Assembly (NCBI GenBank): GCA_023213315.1
Contig: JAKCPI010009525.1
Span: 124,001-188,000 of the forward strand
Reading direction: 5' to 3'
Length of the DNA: 64,000 nt
From: Euborellia annulipes
Lineage: Eukaryota; Arthropoda; Insecta; Dermaptera; Anisolabididae
Below are positions 1-12,145 of the stretch, one piece after another (the first letter of the stretch is position 1; each line of letters starts with the position of its first letter). The position numbers and the translations under genes are program-made. Under the pieces are notes generated by a model. That model saw only the letters and a list, made by a program, of their open reading frames with translations, searched no databases and was not told the DNA's origin.

Positions 1-312
1 TTGAGAAAATCGAAAAAAACTGAAAAAGTAGATCAGTAAAGTACTAGTACTCTTTGGGCGATTTTGTTCAAAAGCTTCGTGTCATGTCTCAGAAAGGTGC
101 CTAATTTAAATGTAAAATTTCAACCTCCTAACTCTTTTCGTTCTTGAGATATATTTCTCCATAGACACTATGTTGCGAAAACCACTTTTTTGGACTCCTC
201 GGGACCTCAAAACCTATATCCATCAAAATCTCAACATTGAATTTTCGACATGAATCCAATACTTTCTCTCTTTATATATTACATATATAGGTAAGAGAAA
301 GTAAAAATGATA
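1..312 (-). repeat. R1 dispersed repeat, cut by window edge
   Basis: Reverse-oriented copy of the commonest family in the window. Diagnostic pieces are a TTGAGAAAATCG block, the AAAGTACTAGTACTTT-like palindrome, a 'gacctcaaaac' block, and the terminal GGTAAGAGAAAGTAAAA that in other copies begins the element as TTTTACTTTCTCTTACC. The 5' part lies outside the window. No coding capacity is visible, and the family is unclassified. Confidence 0.8.
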
Positions 313-1508
313 TTAATAGTTTTTTCTAGCTTTATAGGCGGTCTCGAATTTGAAAATTTCCTGGATGATAAAAAATTATCTTATAAATATATCAAATATG
401 AAATATATGCATTAATTCATAAAAATGAAAAGTTCAAGTGTCTTTCTTTTTTTTCGATCATTGTAATTAGCTAATCCTTAACTTTCTCAACTAACATCTC
501 CGCTGCTATCTCCTATCTTCTTTTCTTATCCCAATTCGTTCTGGATTGACGATGGTGTTGGCAAAAAGAGGGACGACGTTTTCTTTCTTTTCCTCTTCGT
601 TTCTTTCAAACAATCCACAACTAATGTTTGATTGCTGGAGCCAAAGTCAAACGACGCCTTTACATGTTGTGGTGGGTTTTTGTCCCCTTCTTTTTGAAGA
701 CCACACGCACCGGAGAAAGACTTCCTCTCCTTCAGAGGATATCACACACGAAAAACAATTTACTACGTACTAAAAAAAATAAAAATAAAATAGTCCCTAA
801 TTGAATTTGGTATGTTTTTTATGTGTAAAATAGAGCATCGAAATATTTAAACTTTCATGATTAAATTCTTTGAAAGTATAAACGAGAGTGATGTAAATTA
901 TTATAAGAGATAATTATTCAATAAAATCAGATGCAAAAAAAGATAATCTAATCAACTACGAAGTCAAATACCATTAAAGATTTAGCTTCAAAAATATTAT
1001 AATTTCTTCCTTCTAATTCAGACTTAATTAAAATAAATTATTAAAATAAAAGGTTCCAAACACTTGTATTTTGGATTTGAAATGGAATACAAAGTAAAAG
1101 GGATCATCTTGGGAGCAAAAATCACAAATACATATATATTTAGCCCTACTCTCATATACCTTTTGTGAACAAGTTAGTAAATATGTGGTTTTAAACTGAC
1201 TTGTATTCAAACAATGGATGAAGAAGCGGGCAACAAGGAATTTAGTATGAATGATATAAAACTCCCAGTACTGGTTACATATCATAGAGCCTAATTTTAC
1301 TGGCTGCCATCTACTTCATCCATTGTATACGAGTATATTGTATTAGTATAATAAATATCATGAAGAAATTTAGTAATTTTTTATCCCTATATTACTTATT
1401 AAAGTAATACTCCGAGCTTCTCAGAAATATCTGAGAAAATCGATTTTGAAAATTTACCTATAAATAAAGAAAATTTGTTGTTTGTAGATGGCCATAAGGA
1501 TGATCAAT
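313..1508. other. No recognisable gene; AT-rich spacer
   Basis: A less AT-rich patch at about 490-770 carries a 75-codon open frame, but its translation is serine/phenylalanine-rich without motifs or splice-site support. The rest is AT-rich sequence in which I see no gene or clear repeat. Confidence 0.55.
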
Positions 1509-1746
1509 TTTATTATGAGGACACCGGCAAAAATAAATACTTTTGACATAGAATCATCCTAAGTACAATCAACATTCATGGAATGAATGCTCAGCTGTTT
1601 TGTCGTATTGGATGGGAGGAGTTAACGATTTGCAAAACATCTGTTGATTGTACTGAGGATGATTCTATGTCCATGGAATCGAAATATTTACAAATAAACA
1701 GATAATACGCAAAAGTATTTATTTTTGGCCGATGTCCTTATAATAA
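1509..1746. repeat. Foldback (inverted-repeat) element
   Basis: The arms are imperfect inverted copies. The left arm has 'gaggacaccggcaaaaataa', 'atactttt' and 'catagaatcatcct'. The right arm carries the complement: 'aggatgattctatg', 'aaaagtatttatttttgg' and 'gatgtcctta'. The right arm contains extra spacer. This looks like a non-autonomous DNA transposon; the superfamily is not determined. Confidence 0.6.
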
Positions 1747-1790
1747 AAAAGAAAATTTTTGTTTGTTTATAAAGCCACTGGCAGCCATTG

Positions 1791-1890
1791 GGAGTAGCAT
1801 AATAGTTTGATTATGGCGAAGTCGCTGGTTCGACTCTCGCCTACTTATTTAAAAATTTGAATCTATTACCAAATTGAACTGCTAATTAAA
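1791..1890 (+). repeat. tRNA-like SINE fragment
   Basis: A box-B-like 'ggttcgactctcgcc' is followed by 'ttatttaaaaatttgaat' and 'tattaccaaattgaact', which resembles the body of the tRNA-derived SINE family B (taccaa..aatt motif). It is truncated and diverged. Confidence 0.4.
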
Positions 1891-2852
1891 ATTTACAAAA
1901 GTAAATAAAAATTGTATTTAGGCCTACTCATAGAGCTTGGAAAATGTTCAAAATCGATTTTCTTGAATGGTTTTAGAAAGAGTATTTATTTAATAAATTA
2001 ATGTTGGTATACTAATTTTAAAATTCTCTAAGTTTGAGAAAAATCGGAAAGCCGTAAAGTTAAACTTGGTGAATAGTAGAGTCATGAGATGCTCGAAGAA
2101 AGGCTGAAAACCATCTTTTAGCTATTTTTTTTCCTTTCTCCCCATTCGCTCAGTATCAAGTTTCGAGGGGGGCTAAAAACTAGAGAGATTTTTTAAAAGT
2201 ATTTTTATATTTTCAATAAAAGAAAATAATTAAGGTCAAACAATAAAAAATAAAAGTTATCGATATGAGATTATTGCAAATTATAATTATGAAAAAATAA
2301 TTTCAGTCTCTAATACCGGATCCGGCAAAAAGAAACAGTTAATAAAAAGTTTATAATGTTATTTATATATTATCGATGATGTTTTAAGACATCCATAAGA
2401 GAATTAGAGGAGGAGCTAATTTGCATAAAGAATCTTCTTCCTTGGCTATGAAATATATATTTCAAATAGTTATACCCTTGGCATGTCTTAAGATAGTCAG
2501 AGGCTGGAAAGAAAAACGGCCTTGACTTGTCAGAAGGAGAAGAGATAGGGATGACCTCTCCTATGAGAGAGACACTCACACCCACATCAAAAGAAGAAGC
2601 ATCAACATCCTAAAGGAGATTTGATGACACAATGACTAGTACAAGAAGCGAAATTAAAAATTCGGGTGTGAAACAATCAACCATTACTTTCTTTTGCCCC
2701 ATTTTTGCAAGAACAATAATGACTTCGTTTTAAGTAATACGATTTTTGCTTCTTCAAAATTAAGATTAACTTTTTCATTTCCAGAAAAATAAAGAAAAAA
2801 AAAAAAAAAAAAAAAACTTTCATTTCTATTAATTTAATAATATAGGGAATTG
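1891..2852. other. No recognisable gene
   Basis: AT-rich sequence with a 22-A run near 2795. A 71-codon reverse frame at 2370-2585 has no motif or splice support. No repeat family was recognised apart from short homopolymers. Confidence 0.5.
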
Positions 2853-2953
2853 AAATTATACACTAGGTTATGTGTTTCAAAATTTAATTTTGAATAATAA
2901 TTTTAATATTAATATAATAATAATCTTGAAACACATAACCTAGTGTATAATTT
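2853..2953. repeat. 101-bp near-palindromic MITE
   Basis: Near-perfect terminal inverted repeats of about 28 bp (AAATTATACACTAGGTTATG... and its complement ...CATAACCTAGTGTATAATTT) flank an AT-only centre. The structure is a very short foldback MITE. The superfamily is unknown because no clear target duplication is visible. Confidence 0.75.
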
Positions 2954-3334
2954 ACATTACCGAATACATATTATGTTGTAACTAGACCCTAGTCGACAGT
3001 AACAATATAATAAATCTAATAATATTTGGTGACCACTACGTCAGGTGGAAGTTGAAGTACGTCAGGCGAATCAGGACGAAGTTGAAGTAGAAGATCAATT
3101 TGGCTAAATAAAATTCAAAAATTCATCAAATTTAAAAATAATTTCTTCTTTTGCCATTGTCGGACATCCGGGGCCAATATATTAAAAAAAAAAAAAAAAA
3201 AAAAAATAATAATTTTTTATGAAAATACTTTTTTTCTTTTTTACCAGAGGCTATAGGTATCCAAATGTACATGCAAATAGCAAAATAACTTAAATAACAA
3301 AACATTAATAAAATATCAATATTAACAATATTGA

Positions 3335-3562
3335 CATGGGCGTAGCCAGACATCTTGTTAGGAAGGGGGGGGGCAACCATTCGTTAGGACCAGAGGGGGT
3401 TGCAATTAAAATAAACATAGATAATTAATTATTTTCCTTATATAAGCTCATTTAAAAAAAATTAATATAAAAATATATATATTTGCTTTTAATAGATAAA
3501 AAATTTTCAGGACAAGCCAGGGGGGCATTGGCACCCCCCACCCCCCTCTGGCTACGCCCATG
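3335..3562. mobile_element. hAT-type MITE, CATGGGCGTAGCCAG ends
   Basis: Terminal inverted repeats CATGGGCGTAGCCAG and CTGGCTACGCCCATG enclose C- and G-run-rich DNA. The flanks 'aatattga' and 'agtgttga' match at 6 of 8 positions, consistent with an aged 8-bp hAT duplication. It has the same end sequence as the elements at 10565, 27406 and 44960. Confidence 0.7.
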
Positions 3563-3664
3563 AGTGTTGATCAATGAAAATATAATCAAAAATACCTTTT
3601 CATTGATCAAAAATATGAGAATTTTAAAACTGGAAAATTCAAAGCTGAAATAAATCTATTTATT

Positions 3665-3885
3665 CGAAATTCCCCCCTCTCCTTCCCCGTGACAGAGAGG
3701 TGTGGACAAATGTCAATTTGATAGACAAAGTCACGGGTTTGGATCCCTGGCAGTTCAATGATTATTTATTTAAATCATTTGGATATCAAAAGATATAAAT
3801 AAATATACCTAAATCCCTAAAGAATATTGTTATTAATATCATGAGTATCGTTAAAGTCTATAAGGCCTAAGATGCCGAGGACTTA
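3665..3885 (+). repeat. SINE family A, diverged copy
   Basis: The box-B-like 'cgggtttggatccctggcag' is followed by the family A body: 'tttaaatcatttggata', 'aaagtctataaggcc' and 'gccgaggactt', ending in an A-rich tail. It is more diverged than the copies at 49054 and 49339. Confidence 0.6.
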
Positions 3886-4384
3886 AAAAAAAAAATTAAA
3901 GAAAATTATAAATAATAATAAAATAGTTATCAAATCTTAACCTCAAGGAAAAATTTTATTATTGAAAGAAAAAAAAAACTTTTAATCGCTATTTTAATCA
4001 CTAGACAAGTTAAAAAAAGACGTATGATTAACATCATTACAAACATATAATTATTTTTTGATGTTTCATCAACATTCTGGGGACCACCTGTATATATTTA
4101 AATAGTGATGTCCAAATTATACAAATATTAATTTAAATTTAAATTGAAACCAAAAAAGGCATTTATAATAATCCTCTTTTTGACATTATTTGATATTTTA
4201 GTATTTTTTTTTAATAACGGCCTTCCTTCTTTTATTAAATTTTATTTACGCTTTTAAATTCATACGGCATTTAATTAATTACAATAATTATATATTTTAG
4301 CGAACATGTCTTCAATCCAATTTAAACAAGTATTATAAGGTTTCAGATTGTTTAATAAAATTATTATAAAATTCCTATAAGAGT
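3886..4384. other. No recognisable gene
   Basis: AT-rich spacer with several A runs. I see no coding or structured element. Confidence 0.5.
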
Positions 4385-4537
4385 AGAGATTGTGATGGAT
4401 ATACACGTTTTGAGGTGTCCTGAATCCAAAAAAGTGGTTTTCGCGATATGGTCTGTCTGTCTGTGTATCTGTGTGTCTGTCAGTCTGTGTTCAATTTTAA
4501 TCATGAAGGAATTGAGCTACGAGGTTGGAATTTTATA

Positions 4538-4788
4538 TGGACCCTGTTATGCAATGGTGTGTCAAAGACCAAAAAATTCAAAATTGAGTTAAGCACGGAA
4601 TATTGTTTCAAATGCTATAATTAATAGTCTTTTTTATGAAATATGTCCTAAAAAAATTTATATTTAATGTTACTTGCACAATTGACAAGAAAAATTATAT
4701 ATAATCCAATGTAAACAAAAAACATTATTGTTGATTTTCTCAAAACTCGATGTTTGGTCTTTGACACACCATTGCATAACAGGGTCCA
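4538..4788. mobile_element. Foldback MITE inserted in R1, TA-rich target
   Basis: Perfect inverted ends of at least 30 bp (TGGACCCTGTTATGCAATGG... / ...CCATTGCATAACAGGGTCCA) interrupt the R1 sequence 'ttttata|taagttag', which is contiguous in other copies. Flanking TATA on both sides suggests a TA or TATA duplication, as in the Tc1/mariner class. The class assignment is inference. Confidence 0.75.
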
Positions 4789-4856
4789 TATATAAGTTAG
4801 GCGAGGGTGCCTAATCCTCCTGAGGCGTGAAAATAAGCTTTTAATAAAAATTGGCC

Positions 4857-4917
4857 ATGTAGCGGTGGCAAGAATGCCTGGTGGCCTAATGCCAACAATC
4901 CTTTTAAATAAATAAAT
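4857..4917 (+). mobile_element. 61-bp retroposed unit with 14-bp target duplication
   Basis: The insert (core 'agcggtggcaagaatgcctg') ends in an (AAAT)n tail and is bracketed by the exact direct repeat AATAAAAATTGGCC at 4843-4856 and 4918-4931, inside R1. A long target duplication plus an A-rich tail is the hallmark of LINE-mobilised RNA. A second copy of the core lies at 33187-33500, split by a hAT insertion. Confidence 0.75.
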
Positions 4918-5175
4918 AATAAAAATTGGCCAAAAAGTACTAGTACTTTATTGATAGTTTTTTTTTCGATTTTCTCAAACAAAATCAAAAATCAATTATC
5001 TTTTAGATGCTCTTTAAAATGTATATTCTCATTTAGCCTCCAAAATTGTTTGAAGCACACTTTACTATTGTACTTCATAGGAAAGATAGGAAAAATGGTT
5101 GCCAAGGTAACAAAATATAAATATTTTCCAATGTTTATAAATTTTACATCCTGAATTCTAATATATTGGCGGAAA

Positions 5176-6234
5176 CTAAATATAGGTCGACACGAAATTT
5201 TTATAAAATTAATCATTTTTTGCCTTTAATAGTAAAGTAGACATTTCCATTTTTGGTTTGGCAAGGACCTAAGATTATTTTGAGAATATTCTTTATTTTT
5301 CTTAAAAAAAAAAAAAAAAAAAAAAGTATAAATTAAACTGTTATAGTGAAATTACCTACATTTAATTTTCAAACAATGGCGGATTAACAAATGTTAAACG
5401 TTTTTCTTTCTTTTGCAATACTCGCTAAAGAAAGGTTATTTTTGATTTAATCAAAATTTGGGGAGGGAGAGGGGTGTATTTAAAAGAAAGTCGTGGCCAT
5501 CTTTTTCTTTTTCCTTCCGGGTCGAAGAACTTAGGCAAGAAATGGACCTATAGGCAGCCAACGCCTACACATCGAGTGATTTTTTGCCAATCCCTGATTT
5601 TAAAGGGTATATTAGCGTTATGACTTTCAGACAATAGCTTCGTATGACCTGAATTTGACCCTGATGTGTTGCTCTAGCGAAACGAATCACCGAGACACTC
5701 ACACATAGACATTTTTTTATTAATGGCCGCCGCCCTTCTTTACACGCCTGGGAGAGAGTTATGATTTTTAGATTTAAATCTAAAAAAAAAAATTAATAAA
5801 AAATAAAAATAATGTTAAATAATAACACTTTCAAAATGAAAATATTACAAGAAAAAACATAGATCATTTTGTAACTCTCTAAAAGCGGAAGCAAATTTAT
5901 TTTTGGATGGATTTTTATTTTTTATATATTTTAACAAAAAAAGAAATCAATAAGATATTATACTGAAAAATTCTAGCTTCAACCGGTCTTATTTTCTGGA
6001 GAAAATGAAGGTAAGACTATTTTAGCAAATAACCGAGTCAATTAAAATATACCTGTGAAAATTAAATTAACGTGGATTATTTATAATTAAAAGTTGAAAA
6101 TTGCTAAACAATAAGTTCCAAAAAGAAAGAAAAACTCTGAATAACAAATAAGATATATTTAGTTGCCCTTAGCATCTAATTCTAAACTTGACCACGCGAT
6201 TCAAAAATGGCGCTGAGCTATGAATGCTTGCTTC
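5176..6234. other. No recognisable gene; one GC-richer island
   Basis: At about 5480-5760 the base composition becomes less AT-rich, and the sequence is not shared with the repeats elsewhere in the window. It includes a short frame starting in 'atggccgccgcccttc' that stops after 13 codons. It could be an unrecognised exon, promoter or single-copy repeat. The rest is AT-rich spacer. Confidence 0.45.
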
Positions 6235-6650
6235 TACATCAGTAAAGTGTACTTAAAAAGAAAAATTTCACTGTTATACTTTTTAAAGAGCATCAAAAAG
6301 ATAGTTGATTTATTAATTTTAATCAAATTTTGAGAAAATCGAAAAAAAAACTGAAAAAGTACATCAGTAAAGTACTAGTATTTTTGGCCGATTTTGTTCA
6401 AAAGCTTATTCCCCCCTTGGGGAGGAGCCTAATTTGAATTTAAAATTTTATTCTCCTAGCTGTTTGCGTTACCGAGATATTTTGTTCACAGACTGAGAGA
6501 CAGACAGATAAATTTGCGAGACCCACTTTTTTGGATTCAGGAGACCTCAAAACGTGTATATCTATCTAAATCTAGACAATGAATTTTTGACATGATTTCA
6601 ATACTTTCTCTCTGTATATTTCATTTATAGAGAAAGAGAACGTAATAAGC
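6235..6650 (-). repeat. R1 repeat, reverse copy
   Basis: Contains 'ttttgagaaaatcgaaaaaa', 'agtaaagtactagta', 'gacctcaaaacgtgtatatc' and the terminal 'tatagagaaagagaacgtaa'. It is slightly diverged and has no coding capacity. Confidence 0.8.
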
Positions 6651-7082
6651 AGTATTTTTCACAAATTTTGACACTTCAAATTTGCCGTCTCAGGAGCGTT
6701 CTTCGGAAATACGGCCATTACCTCAGAAAAATACTTTTTGATTTAAGCTTATATTTAAATTAAAGTAACAAATATTATGTCTAATTTAAGATGAGTTAAA
6801 TGCAACCTAAAATAATAAAAACTTTCAATGAAAATATTTTGGAATAAGCCTATGTGAATTTTTGAAAAACAAAAAAAAAAATGTAACTAGATTTAAATAA
6901 ATAGGAAACGATCATTAAAAGATGTATAATTGCTCCTCTGATGGACAAGATGTGTCACAAATGTCGGAATTTTAAATTACTTTTTGTCGGCTTGATGCCA
7001 CAAAGGATAGTAGAGTTTTTAAGATCTAGCCATTTATTTGATTAATTAAAATTGTTCTTTAAATAAGGGAAAGTTGATAGTG
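6651..7082. other. No recognisable gene
   Basis: AT-rich spacer between two R1 copies in opposite orientation. I see nothing specific. Confidence 0.5.
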
Positions 7083-7498
7083 TTTTTACTTTCTCTTACC
7101 TATATCTAAGCTATATGTTAATATACATAGGCCTATATATAGAAAGTATTGGTTTCATGTCAAAAATTCGATGTCTAGATTTTGATGAATAAACACGTTT
7201 TGAGGTCCACTGAATCCAAAAAAGTGGTTTTCGTAAAATTGGTCTGTCTGTCTGGGTTCAATTTAAAGCATGAAGGAAATGAGCTAGGAAGTTGAAATTT
7301 TATATTTAAGTTAGGTACCGCCCTGGCACGTGACACGAAGCTTTTGAACAAAATCTGCCAAAAAGTACTAGTACTTTACAGAAGTACTTTTTCAGTTTTT
7401 TTCGATTTTCTCAAAATTTGCTCCAACGATTTTGATTAAAATTCAAAAATCAATTAGTAAGTTGTGTACTGGGCGACCAGTCATACCAGATTTTTTAA
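7083..7498 (+). repeat. R1 repeat, forward copy
   Basis: Begins with 'tttttactttctcttaccta' and 'agaaagtattggtttcatgt', continues through 'ccaaaaagtactagtacttt', and jumps to the terminal 'gcgaccagtcataccagatt', so the middle of the family is deleted. Confidence 0.8.
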
Positions 7499-8627
7499 AA
7501 TTGTTTATTAAAAAAAAAAAAAAAAAAAAAGTATTTTATTAAATTTATTAGTAAAAATGATTTTAGAATGAAATAAAATTTTCCAGATCTTCCAGTGATA
7601 ATTGTCAGAAGCAGCAAATGACTAATACCATCTTTAGTAAGTGGAAAATGATTCCATTTGACTCATAAAAATTCCACTTCGTTGAGTAGGTGCTAATTGA
7701 TATGAAATAAAAACTTCTTAAAATTGTGTTGGATCATTCATTCATTATATATGTACCAGGATACTTTCAATAGTACAAATTAATTAATTTATTGATGCAT
7801 AAATAAATAAAAAAAATCTTTCTTTGATGATTTACCTTTATAGCTTATTCATTATATAATGAAAACATATGTCTATTATTATATACTTAAAAAATAAATA
7901 AATAGAAATTTAAAAAAACCAGTCTTTGACAAACAAAATAAAGCTAAGATCACTCATCACCTTCCTACACTCATAAAAAAGTAAATAAAGAAACAATTTC
8001 TTAAGTGGGATTTGGTTTCTGCCCTCTCTACAAACAAAACTTATTTAAATATTTAAATAAATTTTAAAAGTAAGTTAATATGATTTTTATTTTATAATCT
8101 GTAAAAAATTCTACAAGATTTATTGGACGAAAGGAATGTAATAGATTTTCTAAATTGTCTGTGTCTGATTTGTTGAATATCGACAAGCCTACGAATAAAT
8201 AGCGGATTAAATGAAAACAATCGGTTAAGGGCTGGGCAAAAAATTTTTCAACCTAGAGGCTATATATTCAATATGAGAGAAATTGATTTTCAACAAGGAT
8301 TTCATTAAACTATTAATAAATTATAGTATATTTCATAGTTTTTATCATTTTAGATTTCAAAATTAGTGTGCAGAAAATTGCAATCGAATTATTTTAACTG
8401 ACCATAAAAAAAATATAAATAAATATAAATGGAATAATCTTTGGTTAAAGGTTGAGATCGCAAGTATCTTCAACTTTCTATTTGAAGATCGTCTTTATTT
8501 TGGTATAATACACAGTTTGTACTAATTAAAAAAAAAATTATATAAATTTAACAAAGTTAATTTGCATTTCAAAAGTAGAATAATTTCGTTTGTAAGCAAC
8601 ATTTCTCTTCCACCCTTTTTAGTGGAT
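7499..8627. other. No recognisable gene
   Basis: AT-rich spacer with A runs at about 7510-7530 and 8527-8537. No coding frame, tRNA or repeat family was recognised. Confidence 0.5.
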
Positions 8628-9445
8628 CTTACTTTCTCTTACCTATATATCTATAGAGAAGAAAAAGTATTGAATATTCTATGTTCAGATTTTGATGGAA
8701 ATACACTTTTTGAGATCACCTGAGTCCAAAAAAGTGAGTGTCGCAAAATTGTCTGTATGTCCGGGATTAAAATAAAGCATGAAGGAAATGAGCTACGAGA
8801 ATGAAATTTGATATTTAAGTTGGGTACCCCCTTGTCACAAAACACGAAGCTTTTGTACATAATTGGCCAAAAAGTACTACCACTTTAATGATGTTCTTTT
8901 TCAGTCTTTTTAGATTTTCTCAAATTTCGCTGTAACGATTTTGATTTAAATGCATAAATGGACCGTTTATTTTGAAAGTGGTGTAAGTCCATTTTCTATT
9001 GTTTCGCGAAAATGAAAGGTTAACATATCTGTTTATTAAAAATTCTATTTACCGACCAATTTTCAAATGTACAAAACATGGGAATTTTTTAAGAAATTTA
9101 CCACTAGCTAGTTATACATAGAAAATTTACAATAATTTAAGCATAAAACATGTGATATCTCATTTTAAAAAAATGGACTTACACCACTTTCAAAATAAAC
9201 GGTCCAAATGTATTATATTTTTATTTTGCTTTAAAATCTATATTCTCATTTTGTCTTCAAAAATGTTTTAAACATAATTTACTTTATTTGTCTATGTTTA
9301 TAAAAGTTACATCTTGAATTCAAATGTAGGGCCTAAATATATGACGACACAAAAAATCTGGTATGACAAGTACGGAATACAACTTCCAATTACCGAAAGG
9401 AAGAAGAAATTGTGTGCTGTGCGATCGGTCACACCAGATCCTAAT
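8628..9445 (+). repeat. R1 repeat split by a foldback MITE
   Basis: The forward copy runs from 'tttctcttacctatat' to the terminal 'gtgcgatcggtcacaccaga'. It is interrupted at 8959-9206. The 'ggtatgacaagtacggaata...gtgtgctgtgcgatcggtca' end forms the imperfect terminal hairpin typical of the family. Confidence 0.8.
8959..9206. mobile_element. 248-bp foldback MITE inserted in R1
   Basis: Inverted termini of about 36 bp start TGGACCGTTTATTTTGAAAG and end with the exact complement CTTTCAAAATAAACGGTCCA. The centre is unrelated AT-rich DNA. Flanking A-rich sequence obscures the target duplication. It shares no ends with the other MITEs in the window. Confidence 0.8.
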
Positions 9446-10284
9446 ATTATTAATTTAAAAAATATTTTTTTCTAATATTGTTATTTTAGACTAACGAGTG
9501 ATTATAAATCTTTATAAACTTAAAAGTAACTTATAATAAATTTTTTCTACTTAATGTTCATATTATATCCAATAGTTCTCCCACCGGTCATCGAATTCGG
9601 ACCGCATTTTAACTTACGTGACTAAAAGATCTGAATGTCTATATACGTTTATTTGTGTATGTGTGTGTCAGTAAAGCGTATAATTATTTTGCCTTGTGGG
9701 CAATTAGGCCCGTACCTAAACCTAAACCTATTTGAGTTTGGTGTGTTGTTGTTGTTAGCAATGTTGGGAGTGGGCAAAAGGATGGAGAGATGGATGGACA
9801 CGTGATGGCACGTGGCTGCAGTCACCATACACGCCTTCTTCTTGGCCATCATCATCATTATCATCATCATCATTACCTGACCACAAATACATATTCAAAA
9901 TAAATTTAAACATTTATTATTTATGTTTCGGTCAATTTCTAATATAAGATTTATTTCCTTTAATTACATATTAATTGACTATTTGCCTATTTAATAAACC
10001 ATAAATTCTTAGCCCGTTCAGAGGAAATACATTTTTTTTAAAATAAACGTGTATTTTATTAATTAAACACAAAAAAAAAATTCCCAATTTTACTTTAAAA
10101 AAAAATAGTGATTTCAAATCCCATTACATCTTCTATTTAGATTCGTAGATTATATTTTAATACATAAACTTTTTCCATAACCAATCGGAAGGATAATTAA
10201 GTTAAAATTTTTTGTTTCTTAAATTGCTAGGATTGTTTTAAAAATTTTAGAAAAAAATTATACGCTCAAAATATTTTAAAGTAC
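9446..10284. other. No recognisable gene; GC-richer patch with two E-boxes
   Basis: At 9650-9880 there is a less AT-rich patch containing three CCTAAA repeats, a poly-(GTT) run, two CACGTG hexamers at 9799-9804 and 9809-9814, and an (ATC)n run. These could be promoter elements, but no gene start is visible next to them. Confidence 0.4.
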
Positions 10285-10935
10285 TTATGACTAGAATAAA
10301 TTTTGAGGGGAAAATTAGAATATACATTTTAAAGAAATAATAGATTAATGAATTTTAATCAAAATCGTTAGAGCGAATTTTGAGAAAGTCGAAAAGACTT
10401 AAAGAGTTATTCAGTAAAGTACTAGTACTTTTTGGCCTAACAGTAATATTTTAAATGCATATTTTTGCGCCTTTTTAGCTTACTTAAATATAAAATTTCA
10501 ACTTCACAGCTCATTTCCTTCAGGCTTAATTTTGAATACATACAGATAGATCATTTTGTTGGAGCATTGGCGTAGCCAGAAATTTTTGATGGGGGAGGGG
10601 GGGATCAAGAAATGTTTTTCAAAAATTTAAGACTATTTTAGGGTATTTATAAATCATTTTGGTTTGTTTTTTTAGCTAGAGTAAATTATTATATTTTACT
10701 TTATCTTACCCTATATGAAATATAATTTTTATTAAATATCTAGTCATGGCTTGGGTCCCATGGGGGGGGGGTTTGAACCCCCAAACCCCCCCCCCCCTGG
10801 CTACGCCTATGTGTTGGAGCCACTTTTTTGGACTCAGTGGGCCTCAAAACATGTATTTCAATCAAAATCTCGTCATCGAATTTTTGGAATGAGTGCAATA
10901 CTTTCTCTATATATTAACATATAGCTATAAGTAAA
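10285..10935 (-). repeat. R1 repeat, reverse copy with hAT insertion
   Basis: Recognised by 'aatcaaaatcgttagagcga', 'agtaaagtactagtactttt' and 'gtattt..atcaaaatctcg', ending near 'atagctataagtaaaa'. The hAT MITE at 10565-10811 splits the TTTTGTTGGAGCCACTTTTT stretch. Confidence 0.8.
10565..10811. mobile_element. hAT MITE with perfect 8-bp duplication TGTTGGAG
   Basis: The termini CATTGGCGTAGCCAG and CTGGCTACGCCTATG are flanked by TGTTGGAG at 10557-10564 and 10812-10819. The element sits inside R1, whose uninterrupted sequence can be read by removing one duplication and the insert. An 8-bp duplication and these ends fit the hAT superfamily. No transposase is present. Confidence 0.9.
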
Positions 10936-12145
10936 AAATAGCTTTTCATTAAATTTTACAATTTAATAAAAAAAAAAGAATATTTTGATAGTAGGCATTG
11001 ATTTAGAATTATTTACAAAAATAAAAGAGTGTTCAAAATTTCAAGGGTTTTCCAAGATGGAATACTAGGATTAGATAAAGAATTAACAATATTTTTATGT
11101 CTTAGTGACGTTTTAATTATAGATATTTATAAAATAAATACTTTTATGACTTTGAAATTTAAAAGCTCCAGAATAATATATAAAAAATTAATTAAAAGTC
11201 TTATTGATGTAAAAATTCATTTAAACATCGAAGGAGATAAGAGGACCTATTTATGATTGTGTTAATAGGTTTAAATGTGAATCAGATACATATATAGAAC
11301 CAATGTTGTTCCCCATGGTTCCCTTACTGGAAATTAAGGCCAAGACTCATTAAGGGTCTCAATATCCAAGCTGTTTCAACGTTTCAATTCAATTAAGCAC
11401 ACTCACACATCATCTTCTCTCATATATCCATCTATACACGAAGAGTGTAAATTAAATAGTTTCATAAAGAGGAAGAAGAAATTTTAACGCGCGTATAGGC
11501 GATGATTAATTACAAGAAGCGGATCTTACACTTAAAAATAAATACTAATAAAAAAATAAATAAATAATAATTGTAAAATTAAGTTAGCCTTAAATTTTAG
11601 ATGATAAATGAGTTTGGAAACGACATGGGCAACTTTTGTTAAAAAAGATAGCCAAGGTCTCTTATTTTAAGTGTTACATCTCCTTTAAGTCAGATTGTGA
11701 AACACCCTTTAGAGAGAGCACAACATTAATGAATAGATAACAATGTTAATGATGTGCCTCTGAAAAGATTTTGAAGAAAAATTAATTCAAAAGAAGAATT
11801 CCTATTTAAAATAAATAAAGATATTTGTAAAAATAGTGAGATAAACATATTATTTTCTTGGGGGTAATATTTTCAAAAATTATATTATAATTTCTATCAT
11901 TTATTAGCTTCCATAGCCTCATCTGGGAGGTTTGGAAAATTAAAATAGATTATTAAGAATAAAGACCAGGCTTTCTCCTGCGAACAGGCCTCTTATATTC
12001 AGTCATTTATATATTTATTTCAATAATAAGTATATTTGTAAGTAAGCACGACGATAAAAAAAATATGTAGTTCAAGAAGAATAAGCTTAAAGTGATTGTG
12101 TTTATTAAAGTTTTTGTAGTTTGAAATATTATTATTAGGGGATAC
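10936..12145. other. No recognisable gene
   Basis: Includes a 75-codon open frame at 11029-11256 whose lysine/isoleucine-rich translation is what AT-rich DNA gives by chance, and a less AT-rich patch at 11300-11520 without frames or motifs. No repeat family was recognised. Confidence 0.5.

Larger units (their letters stand above)
4385..5175 (+). repeat. R1 repeat carrying two insertions
   Basis: Forward copy recognised by 'ggatatacacgttttgagg', a GTCTGTCTGTCTG block, AAAAAGTACTAGTACTTTA, the TCGATTTTCTCAAA block and 'tttactattgtacttcata'. It is interrupted by a foldback element at 4538 and a small retroposed unit at 4857. Open frames within it are shadows of the repeat. Confidence 0.8.

Noticed and set aside
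546..773. 75-codon frame in a less AT-rich patch
   Set aside because: The translation is Ser/Phe-rich, with no domain, no splice sites and no conservation evidence available.
9708..9731. Telomere-like CCTAAA repeats
   Set aside because: Only three units, surrounded by unique sequence; arthropod telomeres are normally TTAGG.
9799..9814. Two CACGTG E-boxes as a promoter
   Set aside because: No adjacent gene start or composition change consistent with a promoter beyond this patch; noted only in the gap entry.
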